NCBI GenBank assembly: GCA_046712825.1
Contig: JBKKCR010000200.1
Span: forward strand, 1-25,814
DNA from: DATFGK01 sp046712825
Lineage (GTDB): Bacteria; Actinomycetota; AC-67
Direction: 5' to 3'
Length of the DNA: 25,814 bases
Shown here: positions 7,643-13,767 of the stretch, piece after piece
Position numbering within the stretch: position 1 is the first letter of the stretch
Layout: each line of letters opens with the position of its first letter
Program-made: the position numbers and the translations under genes
The notes under the pieces: generated by a model
Seen by the model: the letters and a program-made list of their open reading frames with translations, nothing else
Told to the model about the DNA's origin: nothing
Databases searched by the model: none

Positions 7643-7889
7643 CACGGTTGTCCGCTGATGACGGTGGGCGATGAAGAGGGAGCCAGGTCATGGAGGCAAG
7701 GCTTAGCAGCAAGAGCGAGGCAACCCGGACCTCGCGACACCCCCTGACCACTTCCCTTGGGCCGCGGGACGCCAGGCTGGCAGGACCGGTCTGGGCCCCC
7801 GATCCCTGGGGCTCCGGAACACCAGATTGCAGGTGCGAGCTTTTTCCCGCCGGGGGGCGGGCGTGACCCTCAAAGGGGGTGTGATCGGG
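7643..7889 (+). other. structured leader region upstream of peptide gene 1
   Basis: About 250 nt containing hairpins GCGAGG/CCTCGC around 7717-7737 and CCCGCC-GGGG-GGCGGG at 7846-7861. It also contains an open frame of 58 codons (7690-7866) with AGGGAG 8 nt before its ATG, whose Arg/Pro-rich product looks non-conserved. AAAGGGGG at 7872-7879 is the likely ribosome site for the 24-codon gene. I do not recognise a known riboswitch class here. Confidence 0.4.
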
Positions 7890-7964
7890 ATGAAGCGTAT
7901 CTTCGCGATGCTGACGACCGTGGTCGCGGTGTTCCTCGCCGCCGGCGCCGGAGCTAAGTGGTAA
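7890..7964 (+). CDS. 24-residue signal-peptide-like microprotein (copy 1)
   Basis: A tiny gene too short for most callers. The product starts MKRIFAM, has a hydrophobic core of about 14 residues and ends LAAGAGAKW. Four facts support it as a gene: a second gene at 10656-10730 encodes a product of exactly the same length with 13 of 24 identical residues; AAAGGGGG lies 10 nt before ATG; a textbook intrinsic terminator starts 18 nt after the stop; and it uses TAA, which is rare in this window. The basic-hydrophobic-AxA layout is that of a Sec signal peptide with only Lys-Trp left after the presumed cleavage site. It could instead stay as a membrane microprotein. It is convergent with the degenerate HD-GYP gene. 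Function is unknown. Confidence 0.72.
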   Translation: MKRIFAMLTTVVAVFLAAGAGAKW

Positions 7965-7981
7965 GGAGACCTCGCTAGGGT

Positions 7982-8016
7982 CAGAGACGGAGCCTTCGGG
8001 CTCCTTCTCTGTTTTC
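7982..8016 (+). terminator. intrinsic terminator of peptide gene 1
   Basis: CAGAGA and GGAGCC pair with GGCTCC and TCTCTG around a TTCG tetraloop (one C/T mismatch), followed by TTTTC. This is a canonical plus-strand terminator 18 nt after the TAA of the 24-codon gene, and it also separates that gene from the convergent HD-GYP gene. Its presence shows that the small gene ends its own transcript. Confidence 0.88.
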
Positions 8017-8020
8017 TCGG

Positions 8021-9262
8021 CTAGATCAGCCCGCGGTTTTCCAGCACCCGCGTCAGCGCTTGGATCACCTTCGGGTCGTAGTCATAGGCCATGCCGAGGT
8101 GAAGCCGCTCTAGTGCGTCCCAGGCGGTTCGCCCGGGCCCAGCCGGTTCGGTGAGGTCGTCGTAAGCGCTGGCGACCCGGATTATCTTGGCACCGTCGGG
8201 CAGTTCTCGGTTGGCGTCCTCACCGCGTCTCCGATAGGGCTCGTTCTGGTGGCGAACCATCTCGGCGACGCGCGGGAAGTGGCCCGTTTTCTCGACGATC
8301 TCCGCTCCGACGAGGGCGAGCTCCAGGGCGGCCGTGTTCGCCGGGGCGTCTTCGGGGTCGGGCAGGCTGATCCGTCCGATGTCGTGAAGGAGGGCGCCGT
8401 ACTCGATCTCGTGAAGTTCCGGGTCGCCCGCCCCCAACTCGACGGCTATCTCCACCGAGAGCTTCGCGACGCGCGATGAGTGCCCCCGAACCGTGTACCC
8501 GGCCATCTCCGGCACCTTTGAGAGGGCGCGAACCGTTTGCAGATAGTTGGTTCGGATCGTGGCGACCTGCTTGAAGGAGAAGTGCGTCGCGGCCAGAGGA
8601 GCGAGGAAGAGTGGGAGCGTCCAGGTGTGCAGGGCCGGGTACGCGAGTGCAAGGAGGGCGCCGACAGACACGGTTGAGGTCAGCAGGAGGCTCGTGGCAC
8701 GGAACTGCTCGCGGAGCGACTGGACGGTAGGCATCCCGCTCTCAGACCCGGCCACGAAGGAGTGCAGCGTCGTGTCGAGGCCCAGGACCACGATCAATGA
8801 AGCGGCGAGCCCCAGCGCCGACATCTTGCTGGGCGCGAACGTCAGCGTGTTCGGGGCGATGGAGACGACCCCACGGTAAACGCCGGCCGCCGAGAGCACC
8901 ACGAGAAGTCGCGTGGCGATGATCGGAAGCCGAAGATCCTTTCCTCGGACCATCCGCACGAGCGTGGTGAGCATCGTGCCGAGCACGAAGATCATGAGGA
9001 CCTCACCGAGATGCGGCTCCTCGGGGCGAAGGAGAGCGAACGCGATCGCGGGCGCCAAACCTAGTGAAAAGACTGAGCGCCGCTCAAGCGGGATCTCCAG
9101 GAGGTCGCCGATGGCAACGAAGATCGGGAACGCGAGGAAAGCGCTGGTGCTCACGATTCCCCATCCGGCGTGTGCCCAAGCCCAAAGCGCCGCCCCCGAG
9201 CCGGCCACCGCGGCGACCGTCGCGAAGATCGTCGGCGCCCTAAAGCGCTGCTGCCGCGGCAC
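8021..9262 (-). CDS. membrane HD-GYP-like protein with degenerate GYP motif
   Basis: A 413-residue protein. Residues 10-235 hold about seven or eight hydrophobic helices; residues 245-410 form an HD domain (RGHSSRVAKLS, LLHDIGRISLPD with H293/D294, AYDDLTEP). HD-GYP proteins hydrolyse cyclic di-GMP or related cyclic dinucleotides. Here the region that should read HHE-x-DGxGYPDG is HQNEPYRRRGED near residues 338-349: the GYP triplet and one His are gone, so activity or specificity is probably altered. GTG 9262 is chosen because GAGGAGGAGG lies 5-6 nt upstream; the longer frame to 9394 is Arg/Ser-rich and overlaps the upstream gene. It overlaps the end of the intact HD-GYP gene by 23 nt, so the pair is co-translated. 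It may be a regulatory partner. Confidence 0.87.
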   Translation of the reverse strand: MPRQQRFRAPTIFATVAAVAGSGAALWAWAHAGWGIVSTSAFLAFPIFVAIGDLLEIPLERRSVFSLGLAPAIAFALLRPEEPHLGEVLMIFVLGTMLTTLVRMVRGKDLRLPIIATRLLVVLSAAGVYRGVVSIAPNTLTFAPSKMSALGLAASLIVVLGLDTTLHSFVAGSESGMPTVQSLREQFRATSLLLTSTVSVGALLALAYPALHTWTLPLFLAPLAATHFSFKQVATIRTNYLQTVRALSKVPEMAGYTVRGHSSRVAKLSVEIAVELGAGDPELHEIEYGALLHDIGRISLPDPEDAPANTAALELALVGAEIVEKTGHFPRVAEMVRHQNEPYRRRGEDANRELPDGAKIIRVASAYDDLTEPAGPGRTAWDALERLHLGMAYDYDPKVIQALTRVLENRGLI

Positions 9263-10586
9263 CCGGCACCTCCTCCTCTTCGGCGAGCTCGGGCTCTGCT
9301 TCCCAGCCGTATTGCCTAAGGGCCCGTTCGAGCGCGGCGAGCGAGACGGGATCGAATTGCGTGCCGACGCAACGGTGAAGCTCGAGGAGCGCATCCTCGA
9401 TGGACTTTGCTTTGCGGTAGACGCGCGTCGACGTCATCGAATCGAAGGCGTCGCAACACATCACGATGCGAGCGATCACCGGGATGTCGTCGCCGGCGAG
9501 GCCATCGGGATAGCCCCGGCCGTCCATCCGTTCGTGGTGATGGCGAACCGCGGTCTCGGCGGCACGCTTGAGGAAGTCGATCTCACTCACGATCTCGTAG
9601 CCCCGGACCGGATGCAGCTTCATGTGCTCGTACTCTTCGTCGGTGAGCTTGCCGGGCTTGGCGAGGATCTTCGTCGACACGCCGAGCTTCCCGATGTCGT
9701 GCATGAGGGCGATGTAGCGGATGACCCGGCACTCCTCGGCCGACAGTCCGTACGTCCGAGCCGTCATCTCCGAAAGCTTCGCAACCCGCTCGGCGTGACC
9801 TCTCGTGTACGGGTCCTTCGCCTCGATCGCCTGGATCAGGCTTCGAACGGTGGCCTCGTACGCGCCTTCCATCCGGATGGCGGTCTGGAAGGCGTTGCGG
9901 GCGACGAGGAGCGGCACCAAGAGGAATACGACCGAGGCAGGCCCCATCTCGAAGTGGAGCGCCGCAAGGATGACCCCGAGCATTGCGAATGCCACGTAGC
10001 CCGCGAGGATCGATCGGTATTGATCTCGCCACACCGAGGAGAGCTTGCCGCCACGGACGAAGGCCACCACCAGCGCCACCAGCCCGGTATTGACGAGGAA
10101 TTGGACGGCCGTGGCGGCGATGACTGGGATGAAGATCTCGGGGAACGGCAGTCCGGACGTCTTGTTCAAGGGCGTCCCGATGATGACGTCGTACACGGAC
10201 GCGTACGCAAGACCGGCAAGCGTTGAGGCGAGCGCGTAATCGGAGGCGTTGAAGATATGGCGCACCGGGTGAACGGTCCGCGCCCCCCGGATCGTCAGGA
10301 ACCCGAAGCCTGAAGCGATCCCGGCCTCGGCGGGACCGCCGAGGATGATCGCGGCGATCATCAGAACGAAGCTGACGGAATAGGAGCCGATGCCGAGAGG
10401 CATCGTCACCGGGAATTGTTCGGCGAGGAATATGAAGAAGCCGAAGGTCAGCGCGAGGCGGAAGTCGACGTGCTCGTTGAGGGCGACGAACGAAAGCAGG
10501 GAGGCGGCGACGACAGCCACCGTCGCCACCAGGAACTTCACCCTAGCTGGCAGGCCTTGCACGGTTCGCTCCGCTCGTCCCGACAT
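9240..10586 (-). CDS. membrane-bound HD-GYP cyclic-dinucleotide phosphodiesterase
   Basis: A 448-residue protein. Residues 15-235 carry six to eight membrane helices forming an integral sensor (no periplasmic loop of size, no PAS or GAF). Residues 250-430 are a complete HD-GYP domain: H264 in RGHAERVAKL, H296-D297 in LMHDIGKLG, the histidines at 349-351 followed by ERMDGRGYPDGL with G358-Y359-P360, and CCDAFDSMTS. HD-GYP enzymes linearise cyclic di-GMP to pGpG or GMP; some use other cyclic dinucleotides. Start ATG 10586 is used; GTG 10562, with GGAG 6 nt upstream, is an equally good choice. It follows the 24-codon gene copy 2 by 69 nt in the same direction, and its 3' end overlaps the degenerate HD-GYP gene. 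Confidence 0.92.
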   Translation of the reverse strand: MSGRAERTVQGLPARVKFLVATVAVVAASLLSFVALNEHVDFRLALTFGFFIFLAEQFPVTMPLGIGSYSVSFVLMIAAIILGGPAEAGIASGFGFLTIRGARTVHPVRHIFNASDYALASTLAGLAYASVYDVIIGTPLNKTSGLPFPEIFIPVIAATAVQFLVNTGLVALVVAFVRGGKLSSVWRDQYRSILAGYVAFAMLGVILAALHFEMGPASVVFLLVPLLVARNAFQTAIRMEGAYEATVRSLIQAIEAKDPYTRGHAERVAKLSEMTARTYGLSAEECRVIRYIALMHDIGKLGVSTKILAKPGKLTDEEYEHMKLHPVRGYEIVSEIDFLKRAAETAVRHHHERMDGRGYPDGLAGDDIPVIARIVMCCDAFDSMTSTRVYRKAKSIEDALLELHRCVGTQFDPVSLAALERALRQYGWEAEPELAEEEEVPGAAAAAL

Positions 10587-10655
10587 CAGGTCCGCATCGA
10601 GAAGATGGAGCCGGCAGGGCCCGCACGGGTCGATGATTCTGATCCGTGTCGGTTG

Positions 10656-10730
10656 TTACCACTTAGCTGCAGCCCCGGCCGACAGCACTGCTGCTGCCAA
10701 CCCGGACAGGAACGCAATGACGCGCTTCAT
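10656..10730 (-). CDS. 24-residue signal-peptide-like microprotein (copy 2)
   Basis: The product starts MKRVIAFL, has an Ala/Leu-rich hydrophobic core and ends SAGAAAKW. It matches copy 1 at 13 of 24 positions without a gap, including MKR at the start and the A-x-AKW end. The last 13 nt including the TAA stop (AGCTAAGTGGTAA) are identical in both genes, though synonymous codons were available. AAAGGGG lies upstream as in copy 1, but at a longer distance (14 nt). It is followed after 69 nt by the intact HD-GYP gene on the same strand with no hairpin terminator visible between them, so it looks like the first cistron of that operon. As in copy 1, signal-peptidase cleavage after AAA would release only Lys-Trp. 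Role unknown; a secreted signal or a membrane regulator of the HD-GYP sensor are options. Confidence 0.72.
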   Translation of the reverse strand: MKRVIAFLSGLAAAVLSAGAAAKW

Positions 10731-11099
10731 GATTGGTCGCCCAACCCCTTTCACGGAAGATTCTCTCGCTCCGCTAGATGCGAGAGTGATCTCCGCTCCG
10801 CTTGGTTGGAAACGCCCGTCACGGGACCCTGCCGGCCCCACTCCTATGCGGTTTTCAATGCGCCGGTGCGCGACGCCCCCTGATTCGTCGGGGTCGAGAG
10901 GCAACCTCACCTGCTCAACGCCCACCCAGGCAGCCAGTCCGAAACGAAACCCCCAGCAAGAGCCCGAACTCATGTCCGGACGCCTTGCTAGGGGACTCGG
11001 TCTGACGCTTATACCGGCCCTATCTTCCATCGGCAGAGTGAGCCGGTCAATACATCTGAGAACAGAAATAACTTTACGTACCTATCGTCCCGAAACGAC
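10731..11099 (-). other. long gene-free leader between bldC and peptide gene 2
   Basis: About 370 nt without a convincing gene. On the minus strand it holds TTGACC (11050-11045) as a possible -35, AT-richer DNA near bldC, and a 7-bp hairpin CTCTCGC/GCGAGAG (10763-10786) just upstream of the AAAGGGG site of the 24-codon gene. The frame of the peptide stays open upstream to 11030, but the added sequence is Arg/Gly/Pro-rich and has no counterpart in copy 1. No known riboswitch was recognised. Confidence 0.4.
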
Positions 11100-11312
11100 C
11101 TAACCGGCCTGGGAGGTCCTTCCAGTACGAGATCCGGTCAGCTCGGTCATCAGCCGCTCGATCTCGCTTGCCGGGAATCGCCGATGTCCGCCGAGGGTCG
11201 AGAGGTGCGGGATCCGCCCTTCTTTCGCCCAGCGGGAAACCGTCTTCGGAGAAACGTGAAGCATCCGCGCGACGTCCGACGTCCGCAGGAACTTCTCGCT
11301 CGGGTGCACCAT
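11100..11312 (-). CDS. bldC: BldC-like MerR-family DNA-binding protein
   Basis: A 70-residue single-domain regulator. The winged helix-turn-helix covers residues 8-58: LRTSDVARMLHVSPKTVSRWAKEGRI then TLGGHRRFPASEIERLM. The LGGHRR wing and the absence of an effector domain match BldC, which in Streptomyces binds direct repeats as head-to-tail oligomers to control the timing of development. Whether this organism differentiates is unknown. ATG 11312 has AAGGTGG about 9 nt upstream. A hairpin (11337-11360) lies in its 5' region. It is upstream of, and in the same direction as, the peptide and HD-GYP genes, so it could regulate them, though this is inference from position only. Confidence 0.88.
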   Translation of the reverse strand: MVHPSEKFLRTSDVARMLHVSPKTVSRWAKEGRIPHLSTLGGHRRFPASEIERLMTELTGSRTGRTSQAG

Positions 11313-11336
11313 CGCAATACACCACCTTCGGCCGCG

Positions 11337-11364
11337 GCCGGTCCTCGCCTTGGGACCGGCTTTT
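11337..11364 (+). terminator. terminator-like hairpin between divergent genes
   Basis: GCCGGTCC pairs perfectly with GGACCGGC around an 8-nt loop, followed by TTTT on the plus strand. No annotated plus-strand gene ends here: bldC runs leftward and the next gene starts at about 11491. Either an unannotated plus-strand RNA ends here, or the hairpin works in the bldC leader on the minus strand. Confidence 0.5.
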
Positions 11365-11490
11365 CTGTTGTGAGTCGATTATCGACGCTGCGTTGCTCGT
11401 CGCACATGGTCTCCCTGGGTGGTTTTGGTATGGCCCACATGAACTAGTCAGAAAGGGTTAGGGCGACTCGTTTCGCGCGCTGATGTATCG

Positions 11491-12252
11491 TTGGCTCGAC
11501 TACGCACGGCGAGGCGGGCAGCACCGACGGAGGGAACACTGCGCGAGGGCAACGGGGGACGGCTGCCCGAGGGCGCCGATACGTCTGAATCCGGGCCGCT
11601 TGAAGAAGCGATCCGGCGGATCTCCGGCATCCAGGCCGCGCGCGTCGTGACCGGACCCGGCGGCAGGGTTGCCGAGGTTCACGTACTCGCCGGCCGTGAG
11701 CGTGGCGCGAAGCAACTCGTTCGCGACGTTCAGTCGGTGATCCTCACCAACTTCGGGATCGACATCGACTACCGCACGGTCTCCGTCGTTCAGCTCGATG
11801 AGCCCGGACCTTCGGCGACTGGGGAGCGAAGTGCCGCGCCGCCCCCCGAAGAGCGCGCGACTTTGTTGGAATCGGCCGGCGTTCCCAGGGCCGCGATCGT
11901 TCGGCTCGTCTCTGAGACGGCAGCGTTCACGACCGAGGTCCGGATCGCGGTCGCGGTCAACGGGCACGAGCGGTCCGGGTCGGCGCGCGGGCCTTCCACC
12001 TCCGGACTGCGTCTCGTCGCGGGCGCGGCGGTGGATGCGGTGGCAGAGATGCTTCGCGCGTCGGCCGTCGAAGTATCGTCTGCGGAGCTGCTCGCGATCG
12101 GCGCCGTACAGGTCGCGGTCGTCGTGGTTCGGCTGGCAACCTCGCGCGGCGAGCAGACCCTGACCGGTTCGGCAGTGGTGCGCAAAGACACGAACGACGC
12201 CGTCGCGCGCGCCACGCTCGACGCACTCAATCGCGTGATCGACCGGCGCTAG
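11491..12252 (+). CDS. conserved two-part protein of unknown function
   Basis: About 253 residues (TTG 11491); a CTG at 11539 with GGAGGG 4 nt upstream is an alternative start. The basic N-terminal 20 residues look non-conserved. Part one (about residues 37-105) reads EEAIRRISGIQAARVV, RVAEVHVLAGRERGAKQLVRD, NFGIDIDYRTVSVVQL: an alpha-beta fold with the flavour of a small ligand-binding or adaptor domain. Part two (about residues 130-253) has two similar beta-alpha units, FTTEVRIAVAVNG with RLVAGAAVDAVAEML, and VQVAVVVVRL with AVARATLDALNRVI, recalling internally duplicated domains such as the LeuA regulatory domain. No catalytic motif, signal peptide or membrane helix is seen. It is convergent with the DUF5317 gene at a 7-nt gap. 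Function is not known. Confidence 0.75.
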   Translation: MARLRTARRAAPTEGTLREGNGGRLPEGADTSESGPLEEAIRRISGIQAARVVTGPGGRVAEVHVLAGRERGAKQLVRDVQSVILTNFGIDIDYRTVSVVQLDEPGPSATGERSAAPPPEERATLLESAGVPRAAIVRLVSETAAFTTEVRIAVAVNGHERSGSARGPSTSGLRLVAGAAVDAVAEMLRASAVEVSSAELLAIGAVQVAVVVVRLATSRGEQTLTGSAVVRKDTNDAVARATLDALNRVIDRR

Positions 12253-12259
12253 CGTCGGG

Positions 12260-12853
12260 TCAGCCGGGCGTCAGCTCGCGGTCCCGCTCGCCTGCTCCTC
12301 TTCGGCGTTTCCCCGGCCGTCCCACCATCAGCTGCTGGATCAGCAACAGCAGGCCGGCCCAGATCACGATGTCCCCGGCGCTCACGACGTTGGCCGTGAC
12401 GCGGATCGGGATCACGTCTGCCAGGACGGTCAGTCGGTCCTGGTCGTCCATCGCATGATGCGCGCCCTTGGTGACGGCACCGTTCTCGAACGGGTTCCCG
12501 AGACCGGCGCGGTCGAGCGCGTCGAGGGAGACCGGCATCCCACCGTTGGCCGCGATCACCAGGAAGTTCATCATCGCGCCGAGCGCGATCAGCGTCATCC
12601 CCGGAAGCCGCCGGTTGAGTGCGGCGAAGCCGAACGTCAAAGCGAACGACGCGAGGACGAGCGCCAGCGGAAGCCAAGATCGATCTGCGCGCTCAGCGAT
12701 CGTCGAGCCGAGCTGCAGAATGACCCCGATGAAGACCAGGGGGACGCCGTGCAGGTCGGTGCGTGCCAGGTTGGCGAACGATCCGCGGCGCGCCAGCCCG
12801 ACGCCGATGCCCACGGCGACCGCAAGTAAGAGCCCGATCACGGCGGGAATCAT
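12260..12853 (-). CDS. DUF5317 family membrane protein
   Basis: A 197-residue integral membrane protein with about five helices: residues 3-20, 38-52, 62-80, 88-103 and 160-178. The segment between helices four and five (ANGGMPVSLDAL, then KGAHHAM and LTVLADVIPI) and the following SAGDIVIWAGLLLL match DUF5317, a family common in Actinobacteria and Firmicutes. A basic cytoplasmic tail (GKRRRGAGERDRE) ends the protein. The start is ATG 12853; no strong ribosome site is obvious. It is divergent from the enoyl-CoA hydratase gene at 12898, with 44 nt between them. Role unknown. Confidence 0.82.
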   Translation of the reverse strand: MIPAVIGLLLAVAVGIGVGLARRGSFANLARTDLHGVPLVFIGVILQLGSTIAERADRSWLPLALVLASFALTFGFAALNRRLPGMTLIALGAMMNFLVIAANGGMPVSLDALDRAGLGNPFENGAVTKGAHHAMDDQDRLTVLADVIPIRVTANVVSAGDIVIWAGLLLLIQQLMVGRPGKRRRGAGERDRELTPG

Positions 12854-12883
12854 CGCACGGGTTCGGTCCGGGTCAGCGGAGGC

Positions 12884-12889
12884 GATAAT
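12884..12889 (+). promoter_or_regulatory. -10 box of a probable leaderless transcript (crotonase gene 1)
   Basis: GATAAT ends 8 nt before GTG 12898, so transcription should begin at or next to the start codon. GGAGG further upstream (about 17 nt from the start) is too far to act as a ribosome site and would not be transcribed. Confidence 0.55.
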
Positions 12890-12897
12890 CTGAGCCT

Positions 12898-13683
12898 GTG
12901 AAGGAACTCGAGACGGTTCTCTACGAGTCCGGCGGCCACGTGGCCCGGGTGACCATTAACCGTCCGGACAAACGGAACGCCCTGAACGTCACCGTGATGG
13001 CGGATCTGCGCGAGGCGATGGCCCTTGCTCGTTCGGACGACGAGGTTCGCGTCGTGGTCCTCACCGGTGCCGGCGAAAAAGCGTTCTCATCTGGGGGAGA
13101 TCTCGGCGGCTTCACCGCCGAGCAGTCGAAGGTCGAGCAGCACCGTCTCCGGGCAACGCTCGCCGACCTGTTCGAGGATATGGTGCGTCTCGGCAAGCCG
13201 ATCGTCGCGCGCGTCAACGGTCACGCGCTCGCCGGCGGGTTCGGGCTGATGTGCGGGTGCGATCTGGTGGTTGCGGCCGACTCCGCGGAGTTCGGCATGC
13301 CTGAGATCAACATGGGCCTGTGGCCGTTCATCATCACGGCGACGGTCTCCCGGCGGCTCCCGCGCGCGAAAGCGCTCGAGCTGATGATGACCGGCGAGCG
13401 GATCTCCGCCGCCGAAGCGGAGCGGTGGGGAGTCCTCAACCGGGTCGTGCCGGCATCGGACCTCGACAAGGCGGTCGACGACCTGTGCGTGAAGCTGGCG
13501 TCGAAATCCCCGGCGATCATGCGGCTCGGCAAGGACTCCTTCTACGCCGCGCAGGACATGGGGTTCCGAGAGTCGCTGGATTATCTCCACGGCCAGCTGG
13601 GCCTGTGCCTCGAGACCGAGGACACCATCGAGGGCGTGACGGCCTTCTTGCAGAAACGCGAGCCGAACTGGAAGGGCCGTTAG
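12898..13683 (+). CDS. enoyl-CoA hydratase/isomerase (crotonase family)
   Basis: A 261-residue single-domain crotonase of typical length. Oxyanion-hole segments are FSSGGDLGGF (about residues 62-71) and NGHALAGGFGLMCGCDL (about 105-121). Both glutamates needed for hydration in crotonase are present: one in FGMPEINMG and one in ALELMMTGERIS. It therefore probably hydrates a 2-enoyl-CoA in fatty or branched-chain acid breakdown, although the acyl chain cannot be predicted. The C-terminal motif LEGVTAFLQKR-type (IEGVTAFLQKREP) is also standard. GTG 12898 is directly downstream of a -10 box. It is followed 84 nt later by the acyl-CoA carboxylase gene, with which it may form an operon. Confidence 0.9.
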   Translation: MKELETVLYESGGHVARVTINRPDKRNALNVTVMADLREAMALARSDDEVRVVVLTGAGEKAFSSGGDLGGFTAEQSKVEQHRLRATLADLFEDMVRLGKPIVARVNGHALAGGFGLMCGCDLVVAADSAEFGMPEINMGLWPFIITATVSRRLPRAKALELMMTGERISAAEAERWGVLNRVVPASDLDKAVDDLCVKLASKSPAIMRLGKDSFYAAQDMGFRESLDYLHGQLGLCLETEDTIEGVTAFLQKREPNWKGR

Positions 13684-13767
13684 ACTGCTCCGCTAGACCC
13701 AGGCGGGCTCCGGAAGACTTCGGGGACATGTGGACCCCGGCGACGAGCCCCCGGAAGGGAGACCACC

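Noticed and set aside
7655..7664. CTGATGACGG resembling the 3' core of the fluoride riboswitch
   Set aside because: The matching 5' GGNGATGG element and pseudoknot order are absent; a 7-10 nt match is likely chance.
7890..10730. Twin peptides as AgrD-type cyclic autoinducer precursors
   Set aside because: Neither has a Cys or Ser for a thiolactone or lactone ring nor the acidic C-terminal tail of AgrD, and no AgrB-type protease is near.
10731..11030. 124-codon extension of peptide gene 2 upstream of its MKR start
   Set aside because: The added residues are Arg/Gly/Pro-rich with no counterpart in copy 1, and the match between the copies begins exactly at MKR.
8913..11103. Two long plus-strand frames (437 and 237 codons)
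   Set aside because: Antisense to the HD-GYP genes and the peptide 2 leader; composition is that of a shadow and no ribosome site was found.
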